Assembly: GCF_004339745.1 (NCBI RefSeq) | Contig: NZ_SMGP01000001.1 | Coordinates: 1,612,001-1,676,000 of the forward strand | From: Paraburkholderia sp. BL9I2N2 | Lineage (GTDB): Bacteria; Pseudomonadota; Gammaproteobacteria; Burkholderiales; Burkholderiaceae | Length of the DNA: 64,000 bases | Direction: 5' to 3' | Shown: positions 45,433-56,140 of the stretch, piece by piece | How the letters are laid out: every line of letters starts with the position of its first letter | Position numbering within the stretch: position 1 is the stretch's first letter | Made by a program: the position numbers and the translations under genes | Notes under the pieces: model-generated | What the model was told of the DNA's origin: nothing | Database searches by the model: none | Seen by the model: only the letters and a program-made list of their open reading frames with translations

Positions 45433-48027
45433 ATGTTCCATCGATATAACTATAAATTCGACCGGCTAGGCGCGATGTTCGACCGTGCATCGAAAACGCT
45501 CAGCAGCAGGGGATTTCTCTCGCCTGTGCTCGCGCTCGTGATTGGCGCGCTGCTGCTGGTCGTTTTGCAACACCTCTCGCAAGCAGTCGACTATCGCTCG
45601 GTGATGCGTCAATTGCGTCAGCTGACGGCCGGCGAGTGGACCGCCGCGCTCGGCGCCACGGCGCTCAGCTATGTGGCGCTGGTCGGCCGCGATGCAGTCG
45701 GTTTGCGCTATCTGGGCGCGGTCGTGCCGCGTGTGGCGCTGTGGATCGGTGCGACCGCCGGCTCGGCACTCGGCAATGCCACCGGCTTCGGCGCGCTCAC
45801 TGGCGGGGCCGTGCGTGCGCGCGTCTACGGCGTCGCGAGCATCACGCCCGCGCAGATCGGCCGCATGACGGTGTTCACGAGCGTGTCGCTCGCGCTCGCA
45901 CTGGTGTTGATGACGGCGCTCGGCATGGTCGGCGTGGCTGGCACGCTCGCGCCGATGCTGCACCTCGAACCCGTCACGCTGCGTTGGATCGGCATGGCGC
46001 TGCTCGTCGTACTCGGATTGGCGGCCGCCGCCTGCCGCAGCGAAACGCGCCCGATGCGCACGCGCTGGGAGTGGCTCTCGTTCGATATTCCCGCGCGCCG
46101 CGACCTGCTTGCGCAAGTGGCGCTCGCGGTGCTCGACGTGGTGGCCGCCGGCCTCGCGTTGTGGGCATTGCTGCCGCATGCGGACGTGAGCTTCGTGACC
46201 TTCATCACGGTCTACGCCGCGGCCATGCTGCTCGGCATGATCGGCCACACGCCCGGCGGCGTCGGCGTGTTCGAAGCGGCGATGGTCTTCACGCTGAACG
46301 GCAGCGTGCAAACGCATCAGATGGTTGCCGCCTTGCTCGCGTATCGCGCGATTTACTTGGGTGTCCCGTTGATCGTCTCGGCCGCGCTGCTCGCCGGCTT
46401 CGAAGGCCGCGCGCTAAAAAGCCGTTTGCCGCTGCAACATGCCGCTGCGGCGTCGAAGCTCGCGCCGCTGTTCCTGAGTCTCGTCACGTTCGTGGTCGGC
46501 GGCATGCTGGTGATTTCCAGCGCGACGCCCGCGTTCTGGCAACGCATTCACATGCTGCGCGATGTGCTGCCGCTGTGGGTGCTCGAAAGTTCGCAGATGC
46601 TCTGCAGCGTGCTCGGCGTGGCGTTGCTGTTCGTTGCCCGTGGTTTGCTGCGGCGGCTGGACGCCGCGTGGTGGATGACGCTTCTGCTGGCAGTGCTGAG
46701 TCTCGCGTTGTCGCTGACTAAAGGTCTGGCGTTCGTGGAAGCCGGGGTGCTTGGCATGCTGGTCGTGTTGCTGCTGTCCACGCGCCGGCGTTTCAACCGT
46801 CATTCGTCGCTGTTCGCGGAGCGCTTTACGGCCGGCTGGCTGGTGTCGGTTGCGATGGTGCTGATGCTCGCCACGTGGGTCATGCTGTTTGCTTTCCGCG
46901 ACGTGCCATACACGCGCGACCTGTGGTGGCAATTCGCCTTCGACGAACGCGCGCCGCGCGCGTTGCGCGCGACGCTCGCCGCGAGCCTGTTCGCCGCGAC
47001 GTTTTCGTTCTGGCAGTTGCTGCGTCCCGCGCCGGGGCGCTTCGTCAAACCGGCGCCGGAAGATCTGCACGACGCGGCGCGTATCGTGCGAGCACAGGAA
47101 CGCAGCGACGCCGGTCTCGCGCTGATGGGCGACAAGAGCTTTCTGTTCTCCGAGTCGCGCAAGGCTTTCCTGATGTACGCGAAATACGGCCGCACGTGGG
47201 CCGCTTTGCACGATCCGGTGGGTCCGCGCGAAGAGTGGGCCGGTCTGATCAGCAAGTTCGTCGCGCTTGCGCATACGCACGGCGGGCGCGCGGCGTTCTA
47301 TCAGGTGCGCGCCAACGCGTTGCCGCTTTATCTTGACGCCGGTCTCACGCTGATGAAGCTAGGCGAGGAAGCACATGTCGTACTCGACGATTTCGACCTG
47401 AAGGGCTCGCATCGCGCGCACCTTCGCTACGCGCTCAAGCGCGGCGAGCGTGATGGCTTTACCGTCGAAGTGATCGATCAGGCGAACGTGCCCGCGTCGC
47501 TCGCAACGCTGCGCGAGATTTCCGACGGCTGGCTCGACAGCCGCGACGCGCGCGAAAAGAGCTTCTCGGTGGCCGCCTTCACGGACGGGTACCTCGCCGC
47601 GCAATCGGTGATGCTGGTACGCCAGAACGGCGAGCCGGCCGCCTTCGTCACCTTCATGACGACCGACATGAACACCGAGGCGACGGTCGGCGTGATGCGT
47701 CATGTGGAAAGCGCGTCGCCGTATGCAATGGAATATCTGTTCACGCAGCTGGCGCTGCATCTGAAGCAGGCGGGTTTCCGCTCGCTCAGTCTCGGCATCG
47801 CGCCGCTCTCAGGCATGCAGCCCACACCGCTCGCATCGCGCTGGCACCGGTTCGCCGGCATCGTGTGGCGCTTCGGCGGCCATTTCTATAACTTCCGCGG
47901 ACTGCGTGCTTTCAAGAGCAAGTTCCAGCCGCATTGGGAGCCGCGCTATCTCGCGGCGTCGGGTTCGGTGGGCGTGTTCTTCACGCTCGCGGACCTGTCA
48001 TTGCTGGCAGGAGGCCGGCGTTCATGA
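45433..48027 (+). CDS. mprF: Bifunctional lysylphosphatidylglycerol synthase/flippase MprF
   Basis: An 864-residue protein: about 14 transmembrane helices in the N-terminal 530 residues (flippase part, with ATGFGALTGGAVRARVYG and MIGHTPGGVGVFEAAM) and a C-terminal DUF2156 aminoacyl-tRNA-dependent synthase (SLGIAPLSGMQPTP near the end). It makes lysyl- or alanyl-phosphatidylglycerol, lowering the negative charge of the membrane and giving resistance to cationic peptides and acid. The start is ATG 45433; a TTG two codons earlier is also possible. The stop overlaps the acvB-like start (ATGA). Confidence 0.93.
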   Translation: MFHRYNYKFDRLGAMFDRASKTLSSRGFLSPVLALVIGALLLVVLQHLSQAVDYRSVMRQLRQLTAGEWTAALGATALSYVALVGRDAVGLRYLGAVVPRVALWIGATAGSALGNATGFGALTGGAVRARVYGVASITPAQIGRMTVFTSVSLALALVLMTALGMVGVAGTLAPMLHLEPVTLRWIGMALLVVLGLAAAACRSETRPMRTRWEWLSFDIPARRDLLAQVALAVLDVVAAGLALWALLPHADVSFVTFITVYAAAMLLGMIGHTPGGVGVFEAAMVFTLNGSVQTHQMVAALLAYRAIYLGVPLIVSAALLAGFEGRALKSRLPLQHAAAASKLAPLFLSLVTFVVGGMLVISSATPAFWQRIHMLRDVLPLWVLESSQMLCSVLGVALLFVARGLLRRLDAAWWMTLLLAVLSLALSLTKGLAFVEAGVLGMLVVLLLSTRRRFNRHSSLFAERFTAGWLVSVAMVLMLATWVMLFAFRDVPYTRDLWWQFAFDERAPRALRATLAASLFAATFSFWQLLRPAPGRFVKPAPEDLHDAARIVRAQERSDAGLALMGDKSFLFSESRKAFLMYAKYGRTWAALHDPVGPREEWAGLISKFVALAHTHGGRAAFYQVRANALPLYLDAGLTLMKLGEEAHVVLDDFDLKGSHRAHLRYALKRGERDGFTVEVIDQANVPASLATLREISDGWLDSRDAREKSFSVAAFTDGYLAAQSVMLVRQNGEPAAFVTFMTTDMNTEATVGVMRHVESASPYAMEYLFTQLALHLKQAGFRSLSLGIAPLSGMQPTPLASRWHRFAGIVWRFGGHFYNFRGLRAFKSKFQPHWEPRYLAASGSVGVFFTLADLSLLAGGRRS

Positions 48028-49286
48028 CATTGCATTCGTTGTTCAAGCTCGCCGTGGCGGCGAGCCTCGTGACCGGCGGCGCGCTCGCGCACGCCGCGAC
48101 CACTACCGTGTCCGGTGGCCGTTATGGCGACGTCACGGTGACGCAGCCGACCGGCCCGTTGCGCGGCTTCGTGGTGCTGTACTCGCAAGCGAGCGGCTGG
48201 AGCGCGGCGGATCAGCAGAGCGCCGACGCGCTCGCCAAGGCCGGCGCGTTGACCGTCGGCGTGGACACCGCGCGCTACGCCGCTAATCTAGGTGCGAAGA
48301 AGGAAGCCTGCCATCAACTGGTGGGCGATGCGGAAGCGTTGAGCCATCAACTCGAACGTCAATCGCAATCGAGTCATTATTTCGCGCCGATCGTCGCGGG
48401 TACGGGCCAAGGCGCGACGCTCGCAGTGCACGTGCTCGAACAGGCGCCGTCGAATACGATCGCCGGCGCGGTCTCGGTGGGCGCCGACCACACGCTCGAT
48501 CCGCGCTTTCAGCCTTGCCCGCCGGACCCGACGATTATCCGCGACAAGGTGCCGGGCTTCGTCGAAAAGGCGGCCACGGGTAACGCCGATCGCACCCGCC
48601 TCGTCGCATTGGTCACGCCGCATTTGCAAGCGGTGTCGACGAGCGACGACGACGTCTCCGATCTGCCGCTCATCGAATTGCCGGCCGCGCATCCGAACGG
48701 CCTCATGGCGATCGTGATTTCCGGCGACGGCGGTTGGCGTGATCTCGACAAGACGATCGCCCAGGCGCTGCAGAAAGACGGCGTCTCCGTGATCGGCTGG
48801 GACAGCTTGCGCTATTTCTGGAGCGAAAAGCCGCCTGCGCAAACGAGCCGCGACCTCGCGCGCGTGATGCAAACCTACGGCACACGCTGGAATGCGCAGC
48901 ATATCGCGCTGGTCGGTTATTCGTTCGGCGCGGACGTGATGCCGTTCGCCTATAACCGTCTGCCGGAAACGCTGCGCGCGAAGGTGTCGCTGATCGCGTT
49001 GCTCGGCTTCGCGCCGGACGCCGATTTTCAGATTCGCGTGGGCGGCTGGCTCGGCATGCCGGCAAGCGACAAGGCGTTGAAGGTCCAGCCGGAATTGACG
49101 CGCGTGCCACCGGCGATCGTGCAGTGCTTTTACGGCGAGAACGAGAAGGACACCTTGTGTCCGGCGCTGACCAAAACCGGCGTCGAGGTGATTCGCACCT
49201 CGGGCGATCACCACTTCGGTGGCGATTACAATTCGCTCGAAAAGCGCATTCTCAACGCTTTCAGAAAGCAAAGCGGCGTGCATTGA
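48024..49286 (+). CDS. AcvB/VirJ-family periplasmic lysyl-phosphatidylglycerol hydrolase
   Basis: A 420-residue exported alpha/beta hydrolase. The signal peptide is about 1-24. The N-terminal VirJ-like domain is followed by a catalytic domain starting at ISGDGGWRDLD (about 231-241), with nucleophile GYSFG (about 299-303) and a C-terminal His in GDHHFGG. In Agrobacterium AcvB hydrolyses lysyl-phosphatidylglycerol made by LpiA/MprF, and the same pairing is seen here, with translational coupling. Making and trimming the lipid from one transcript would set its level. Confidence 0.88.
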   Translation: MTLHSLFKLAVAASLVTGGALAHAATTTVSGGRYGDVTVTQPTGPLRGFVVLYSQASGWSAADQQSADALAKAGALTVGVDTARYAANLGAKKEACHQLVGDAEALSHQLERQSQSSHYFAPIVAGTGQGATLAVHVLEQAPSNTIAGAVSVGADHTLDPRFQPCPPDPTIIRDKVPGFVEKAATGNADRTRLVALVTPHLQAVSTSDDDVSDLPLIELPAAHPNGLMAIVISGDGGWRDLDKTIAQALQKDGVSVIGWDSLRYFWSEKPPAQTSRDLARVMQTYGTRWNAQHIALVGYSFGADVMPFAYNRLPETLRAKVSLIALLGFAPDADFQIRVGGWLGMPASDKALKVQPELTRVPPAIVQCFYGENEKDTLCPALTKTGVEVIRTSGDHHFGGDYNSLEKRILNAFRKQSGVH

Positions 49287-49329
49287 TACTCATGCGCGAC
49301 GTGGAGCGCAAGAGAGTCCAACTACGCTG

Positions 49330-49578
49330 ATGCATGTTTCACTCGACGAAGGATTGGACGCGCTCGAAATTTATTTCGGATCCCGTGGTAATCGCTCAGG
49401 CAAGTTGAAGAACATCGACGTGAAACCGGTCGGCAAGCTCGACCAGTTTCTACACGAGCGTGCGTTGAATACGCGGTGCTCCGCCGCCTTGCCGGATCCT
49501 GGTTTGCGCGTCGTCGAGCGCATTTCGCCGCCACGCAAAGAGCACGCCGCGGTGCGCATAACAATCGACAGGGATTGA
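49330..49578 (+). CDS. Possible small hypothetical protein, 82 aa
   Basis: An 82-residue frame with mixed composition (SLDEGLDALEIYFGSR at the start, basic C terminus). It has no clear ribosome binding site and no known family. It is listed as a weak candidate only because codon use is fair. Confidence 0.25.
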   Translation: MHVSLDEGLDALEIYFGSRGNRSGKLKNIDVKPVGKLDQFLHERALNTRCSAALPDPGLRVVERISPPRKEHAAVRITIDRD

Positions 49579-49698
49579 CAAAGCGCCCCAAGTCAACGAA
49601 GATCGGCCACATGAACTGCCTCGACATCCGTATTGCGCTGATTATTAGCATCATTCATCGAATGGTGGGTTAGCGCGCGTCTGATAGCAGTGACACGT
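49579..49698. other. Non-coding gap
   Basis: Nothing recognisable before the terminator. Confidence 0.3.
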
Positions 49699-49726
49699 AA
49701 CCCGCCCCACGAGGCGGGTTTTTTTA
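49699..49726 (+). terminator. Rho-independent terminator
   Basis: Stem ACCCGCC / GGCGGGT with a short loop and a T7 tract, far downstream of acvB and just before ilvA. Confidence 0.9.
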
Positions 49727-49793
49727 TATCCGCTTGCAGCCTGCCTCCTGGTGAACTCTCTGCTGATTCGTCCTTGCCGCACAGGAGCTTGCC

Positions 49794-51368
49794 TTGTCGT
49801 TACACCAACTCAAACAGGCCGCTGAAGCCGCCGATAGCGTCGCGCTTCGTCACGACTACCTGAAAAAAACCCTGACCGCGCGCGTCTACGACGTGGCCCG
49901 CGAGACCGAACTCGAACGCGCGCCGAATCTGTCGGCACGTCTGCGCAACCCGGTCTACCTGAAGCGCGAGGACAACCAGCCGGTGTTCTCGTTCAAGGTG
50001 CGCGGCGCGTACAACAAGATGGCGCATATTCCTTCCGAGGCGCTGGAGCGTGGGGTGATTACGGCGTCGGCGGGCAATCATGCGCAGGGCGTGGCGCTGT
50101 CGGCGGCCCGTATGGGCGTGAAGGCGATCATCGTCGTGCCTGTCACGACTCCGCAGGTGAAGGTCGATGCGGTGCGCGCGCACGGCGGTCCCACTGTCGA
50201 AGTCGTGCAGTTCGGCGAATCGTATAGCGACGCCTACGGACACGCAGTGAAACTGCAGGAAGAGCGCGGCCTGACCTTCGTGCATCCGTTCGACGATCCG
50301 TATGTGATCGCCGGCCAGGGCACCGTCGCGATGGAGATTCTCAGCCAGCATCAGGGCCCGATTCACGCGATCTTCGTGCCGATCGGCGGCGGTGGACTGG
50401 CGGCGGGCGTCGCCGCGTACGTGAAGTCGGTGCGCCCGGAGATCAAGGTGATCGGCGTGCAGACCGATGATTCGTGCGCGATGGCGGCGTCGCTGAAAGC
50501 CGGTGAGCGGGTCACGCTGAACGAAGTGGGTCTGTTCTCGGACGGCACGGCGGTGAAACTGGTCGGTGAAGAGACCTTCCGCCTGTGCAGCGAATATCTC
50601 GACGACGTGCTGCTCGTGAACACCGACGCGCTATGCGCCGCGATCAAGGACGTCTTCCAGGACACCCGCAGCGTGCTGGAACCCGCCGGCTCGCTCGCGG
50701 TGGCTGGCGCGAAACAGTATGCGGAACGCGAAGGCATCGAGAACCAGACGCTGATTGCGATCACGTCGGGCGCGAACATGAACTTCGACCGCATGCGCTT
50801 CGTGGCCGAGCGCGCCGAAGTCGGTGAAGCGCGCGAAGCGGTGTTCGCCGTGACGATTCCCGAGGAGCGTGGCAGTTTCCGCCGCTTTTGCGAACTGGTG
50901 GGCACGCGCAGCGTCACCGAATTCAATTACCGCATTGCGGACGCGAACTCCGCCCATATCTTCGTGGGCGTGCAGATCAGGAATCGCAGCGAATCGGCGC
51001 AGATCGCGGGCGCGTTTGAAGCGCACGGCTTCGCCACAGTCGACCTGACGTTCGATGAACTCTCCAAGCAGCACATCCGCTACATGGTCGGCGGGCGCTC
51101 GCCGTTGGCACACGACGAACGTCTGTTCCGCTTCGAGTTTCCCGAGCGTCCGGGTGCGCTGATGAAATTCCTCTCGTCGATGGCGCCGAACTGGAATATC
51201 AGCCTGTTCCACTATCGCAACCAGGGCGCGGACTATAGTTCGATTCTGGTCGGCATCCAGGTGCCGGACAGCGAGAATGAAGCGTTCAACAAGTTTCTCG
51301 CCACGCTCGGTTATCCGAACTGGGAAGAGACGCAGAACCCGGTGTATCGGCTGTTTCTCGCGTCCTAG
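49794..51368 (+). CDS. ilvA: Threonine ammonia-lyase, biosynthetic
   Basis: A 524-residue PLP enzyme that makes 2-oxobutanoate from threonine, the first step of isoleucine synthesis. The PLP lysine is K68 in SFKVRGAYN; the Gly-rich phosphate site PIGGGGLAAG is near 197-206, and ITSGANMNFDRM lies near 322-333. Two ACT-like regulatory domains at the C terminus (about 345-420 and 440-510) sense isoleucine and valine. Length agrees with E. coli IlvA (514). The start is TTG 49794, supported by AGGAG 6 bases before it; no in-frame ATG fits the N terminus. The leader shows no attenuator. Confidence 0.94.
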   Translation: MSLHQLKQAAEAADSVALRHDYLKKTLTARVYDVARETELERAPNLSARLRNPVYLKREDNQPVFSFKVRGAYNKMAHIPSEALERGVITASAGNHAQGVALSAARMGVKAIIVVPVTTPQVKVDAVRAHGGPTVEVVQFGESYSDAYGHAVKLQEERGLTFVHPFDDPYVIAGQGTVAMEILSQHQGPIHAIFVPIGGGGLAAGVAAYVKSVRPEIKVIGVQTDDSCAMAASLKAGERVTLNEVGLFSDGTAVKLVGEETFRLCSEYLDDVLLVNTDALCAAIKDVFQDTRSVLEPAGSLAVAGAKQYAEREGIENQTLIAITSGANMNFDRMRFVAERAEVGEAREAVFAVTIPEERGSFRRFCELVGTRSVTEFNYRIADANSAHIFVGVQIRNRSESAQIAGAFEAHGFATVDLTFDELSKQHIRYMVGGRSPLAHDERLFRFEFPERPGALMKFLSSMAPNWNISLFHYRNQGADYSSILVGIQVPDSENEAFNKFLATLGYPNWEETQNPVYRLFLAS

Positions 51369-51429
51369 AGCGGCTCGGGGTTTACCTTGAGCTAGCGCAA
51401 CGCTGTGCGAAGGATGAGGCGTCGGGTGA

Positions 51430-52788
<1,359 letters not shown>

Positions 52789-52963
52789 GCGGGCAGGGCG
52801 CGTTGCATTGGATGATATGGCGACGCCTTTCGGCGACGATCTGATCGCGCTGAAAGACGGCTAGCCCGCTGGCGATAAAACTCGCCATGTCCGATCACGG
52901 CCATCGTTTTTTCTCCAGAAGATCCGCGTGCCCGGCGAACCTCTGGACCCGCGCCGGGAATGC

Positions 52964-52976
52964 GAGCATATTGCTC
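52964..52976. promoter_or_regulatory. Palindrome before the TetR gene
   Basis: GAGCA-TAT-TGCTC is a perfect inverted repeat 24 bases before the TetR start codon, a good candidate autoregulatory operator. Confidence 0.55.
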
Positions 52977-52999
52977 ATATTCCCATTCAGGAGTCACAC

Positions 53000-53656
53000 T
53001 TGGCTACTCGCATTGCCGCGCCACGCGGCGCGATGCGCAAAGCGCCGCAGCAAGCGCGTTCGCGGGCCACCATCGACGCCATTCTCGACGCGGCGGCTCA
53101 CATTCTCGGCGAGCGCGGCTGGGAAGGGCTTACCACTAACGGCGTAGCGGAAGCGGCGGGTGCGAGCATCGGATCGCTGTATCAGTACTTCCCGAACAAG
53201 CTGGCGCTGATCGAAGCCGTGCGTCGCCGGCACTTCGACGATGTGCTCGCAGTGCTGCATGCCGCGGCGAACCTCGAAACCCCGCGCGTGAAACGCATCA
53301 CGGTGCTCGTCGACGGGATGATCGCGGTACACAGCCGGCATCCGGCGGCACACCGCGAGCTGCTGGAAGAGAGCCCGCGCGGCGAGGATTCGCGTAGCGC
53401 TCACGATCGCTTCGATGTGGAATGCACAAAGGCGTACGAAACGCTGTTCAGGGCCAACGTTCGCGGCGTTGCCGAACGCGGCTGCGTGGGTGCGCGAGTG
53501 CTCGCAGGCGCCCTTGCGGGCGCCGTCCACGAAGCGGCACGGCAGGGGCAGCTTGCGTCGCCCGTCTTGCGGCGGGAACTCATCGCGCTGGTGGATGGGT
53601 ACCTGTCGAGGCTGCGGCCGCTCGGCGAGAAGCCGGCCAGTCGACAAGCGCGCTAA
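53000..53656 (+). CDS. TetR-family transcriptional regulator
   Basis: A 218-residue regulator with the TetR HTH (RATIDAILDAAAHILGERGW, then VAEAAGASIGSLYQYFPNKL, about 22-66) and a ligand-binding C-terminal domain. The start is TTG 53000, chosen because AGGAG (52988-52992) stands 7 bases before it; ATG 53033 is an alternative. A perfect palindrome just upstream may be its operator. The effector and targets are unknown, and it is not clear that it controls pobA. Confidence 0.82.
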   Translation: MATRIAAPRGAMRKAPQQARSRATIDAILDAAAHILGERGWEGLTTNGVAEAAGASIGSLYQYFPNKLALIEAVRRRHFDDVLAVLHAAANLETPRVKRITVLVDGMIAVHSRHPAAHRELLEESPRGEDSRSAHDRFDVECTKAYETLFRANVRGVAERGCVGARVLAGALAGAVHEAARQGQLASPVLRRELIALVDGYLSRLRPLGEKPASRQAR

Positions 53657-53839
53657 CCCCGACGCGCATCAACTCAATTCCGGACCATCGCCATGAACCA
53701 GATCGTATCGCCCCGGCATGGCCCGATTGGACGCAGGTGAAGGGCTTCGAGAACTATTCATAAGGCCGCACCTCGCGCTGTCATTTTGCCAGGGTAAGCT
53801 GTGCCTTTGGTGCGTTCTTCAAATAAGGGGCAGAGGTCC

Positions 53840-54619
53840 ATGCGGCGTGTCATATTCAACCAGAAGGGCGGTGTGGGCAAATCGACCATCGTATGCAACC
53901 TGGCGGCCATCAACGCCAGCGAGAACCTGCGTACGCTGGTCATCGATCTCGACCCGCAAGGTAACTCCAGCCAGTATCTTCTTGGCAAGCAGGCCAGCGA
54001 TCTCAAGCCCAACGTCGCGGACTTCTTCGAAACAGCCTTGAGTTTCAGTTTCAGGCCGACACCGGTCTCGACCTTCATTCACCCCACGCCGTTCGAGAAC
54101 CTCGACGTGATGCCCTCCCATCCGGATCTCGACACGCTGCACGGCAAGCTCGAATCGCGCTACAAGATCTACAAGCTGCGTGACGCGTTGAACGAACTGG
54201 ATGAGTACGACGCGATCTACATCGACACTCCGCCGGCGTTGAATTTCTACACGCGTTCCGCGCTGATTGCGGTCGAACGCTGCCTGATTCCGTTCGACTG
54301 TGACGACTTTTCCCGCCGCGCTTTGTACACGCTGCTCGACAACGTCAAGGAGATTCAGCAGGATCACAACGCCGGACTCGAAGTCGAAGGAATCGTGATC
54401 AACCAGTTTCAGCCGCGCGCGAGTCTGCCGCTTCAACTGGTCGAGGAACTGATCAGCGAGGGCTTGCCTGTGCTGGAGTCGCGATTGTCGACGTCCGTGA
54501 AGATTCGCGAGTCGCATCAGTACGCGAAGCCGATGATTCACTTCGATCCGCGTCACAAGCTCGCCCACGAATTCGTGGCGTTGCATCGGGAATTGATTGG
54601 AGCGGGCGCCGCGGGGTAA
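53840..54619 (+). CDS. ParA-family ATPase, orphan
   Basis: A 259-residue deviant Walker ATPase: KGGVGKST at 9-16, switch I-like LDPQGNSSQYLLG (about 36-48), and Walker B-like YDAIYIDTPPAL (about 130-141). It matches ParA/Soj-type partition or positioning ATPases. No ParB gene or parS-like site is next to it, so it is more likely a cargo-positioning ATPase or a partner of the adjacent protein. It converges with the Hsp70-like gene at 20 bases. Confidence 0.85.
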   Translation: MRRVIFNQKGGVGKSTIVCNLAAINASENLRTLVIDLDPQGNSSQYLLGKQASDLKPNVADFFETALSFSFRPTPVSTFIHPTPFENLDVMPSHPDLDTLHGKLESRYKIYKLRDALNELDEYDAIYIDTPPALNFYTRSALIAVERCLIPFDCDDFSRRALYTLLDNVKEIQQDHNAGLEVEGIVINQFQPRASLPLQLVEELISEGLPVLESRLSTSVKIRESHQYAKPMIHFDPRHKLAHEFVALHRELIGAGAAG

Positions 54620-54639
54620 CACCGCCGTCACGAATCCAG

Positions 54640-55890
54640 CTAACCGAACACCCGTTTTGCGTGGATGCCGAGGCCGGTAGCCACGCTCGCTAGCGGGTCG
54701 CCGAACACGAGTTCGGCTTGCGCAAACGCACCCGCAATAGCGCGCGTCAAGGACGCGAGCCCCGTCGAACCGCCGGTGAAATACACGGCGTCGACTTTGC
54801 CCGCAGCGATGCCGGCCAGCCGCGCAGTCTCCCGCGCGGCGTGAACGATCCGCGTTCTTTCTTCGCGCATGGCTTCGGCGAGTTGCTGTTCATCGAAAGC
54901 GACGCTCAGGCCCGGCTCGATCGGGTCGATCTCGATGAGCGTGTCGCCCCCGGCCGCAATCGCAATCTTTGCCCGTTCCGCGCTCGCGGCGAGCGCATGG
55001 CCGAGCCGCCGGTCCACCACCCGCATCAGCCGGTCATGATGAACCGGGTTTCGATACAGATGGCGCATGAGCCGAAGCTCGGTTTGCCGTTTAGGCGTGT
55101 AGAGCGAGTTGATCAGATGCCAGGTCGCCAGATCGAAGTAGGCGCGATTCGGTATTTCGCGTCCTTCGGTGTCCAGACTACGATACCCGGCCTCTCGCAG
55201 AATGGCCGCCAATTCGACCCGCCGATCCACGTCCGTTCCGGCGACATGCACGCCGTGATGCGCGAGCACATCTTCCTTTCGATCCATCCTCGACATTCGC
55301 TGCGGACCCACCCGCACCATTGAGAAATCCGAGGTGCCTCCGCCGATATCGGCGACCAGCACGATTTTTTCTTCTCCGAGCCGCGATTCGTAATCGAAGG
55401 CGGCGGCAAGCGGCTCGTACTGGAACTCGATGTCGCGAAAACCCACCGAGCGGGCGGCCGCTTCGAGCTGCCGTTGCGCGCGGGCGTCGGCGGCGGGGTC
55501 GTCGTCGACGAAGAACACCGGGCGCCCGAGCACGGCCTGATCGATCGGCGCGCCGAGCCGCGTTTGCGCACAGCCCTTCAGATGGCCGATGAACATCGCG
55601 ATCACGTCGAGATACGGGATTGCCGATCCATCGCCCAAGGCCGTGCTGGATTCCGCGATGCCCGTCCCGAGAATGCTTTTGATGGCGCGCATCAGGCGGC
55701 CGTCGAAGCCGTCGACGTAGGCCGCCAGCGCGGCGCGTCCGAATACGTGAACCCGTTCGTCATGGTTGAAGAAGATGGCCGTCGGCAGGGTGGTCGCGCC
55801 TTTTTCGACGGATGCGAGTGCGATGCGGTTGCCGTCAGGGACCGCCACGGCTGAATTTGAGGTGCCGAAATCTATTGCGCAGTAAGCCAT
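54640..55890 (-). CDS. Short Hsp70-family protein (YegD-like)
   Basis: A 416-residue actin/Hsp70-fold ATPase. Phosphate 1 is AIDFGTSNSAVAV (4-16), phosphate 2 VADIGGGTSDFSMV (about 186-199), and the adenosine motif VYFTGGSTGLASL (about 373-385). It lacks the C-terminal substrate-binding domain of DnaK, as in YegD-like proteins. ATG 55890 starts directly before the first strand; a longer frame is possible but has no conserved sequence. A GntR-type palindrome lies 37 bases upstream of this start. Confidence 0.87.
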   Translation of the reverse strand: MAYCAIDFGTSNSAVAVPDGNRIALASVEKGATTLPTAIFFNHDERVHVFGRAALAAYVDGFDGRLMRAIKSILGTGIAESSTALGDGSAIPYLDVIAMFIGHLKGCAQTRLGAPIDQAVLGRPVFFVDDDPAADARAQRQLEAAARSVGFRDIEFQYEPLAAAFDYESRLGEEKIVLVADIGGGTSDFSMVRVGPQRMSRMDRKEDVLAHHGVHVAGTDVDRRVELAAILREAGYRSLDTEGREIPNRAYFDLATWHLINSLYTPKRQTELRLMRHLYRNPVHHDRLMRVVDRRLGHALAASAERAKIAIAAGGDTLIEIDPIEPGLSVAFDEQQLAEAMREERTRIVHAARETARLAGIAAGKVDAVYFTGGSTGLASLTRAIAGAFAQAELVFGDPLASVATGLGIHAKRVFG

Positions 55891-55926
55891 ATCGATGCTG
55901 TGTGTCAGGAAAACCCTCGGTGTGTA

Positions 55927-55940
55927 AAATGTTGACATTT
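55927..55940. promoter_or_regulatory. GntR-type palindrome in the hsp70-porin intergenic region
   Basis: AAATGT-TG-ACATTT is a perfect 14-base palindrome. A copy with one mismatch overlaps the gntR promoter at 57427-57440. The core TGTTGACA resembles FadR/FCD-type GntR operators. Confidence 0.6.
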
Positions 55941-56140
55941 ATCATAAAACCTTCGACACTCCGTTTCAAGTTGTGACGCACCAGCGGAACCGGCTCTTAC
56001 GGCAGGTTGCGTCGCCGGAGCAGGCAAGTGCGGAATTCGGCTGTAAGGCAGTTGAAGGTGGAGGTTCGAGGGCGCCGGTTGAGGCCGAAACCCGAAGCGA
56101 GGAATTCCTTTCAATCTGATATAAAAATTAGGAGACTTAA

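Noticed and set aside
53690..53763. Short frame ending WPDWTQVKGFENYS between the TetR and ParA genes
   Set aside because: May be the end of a decayed gene, but too short to support a call.
53657..54640. parS site near the ParA gene
   Set aside because: No TGTTTCACGTGAAACA-like sequence is present.
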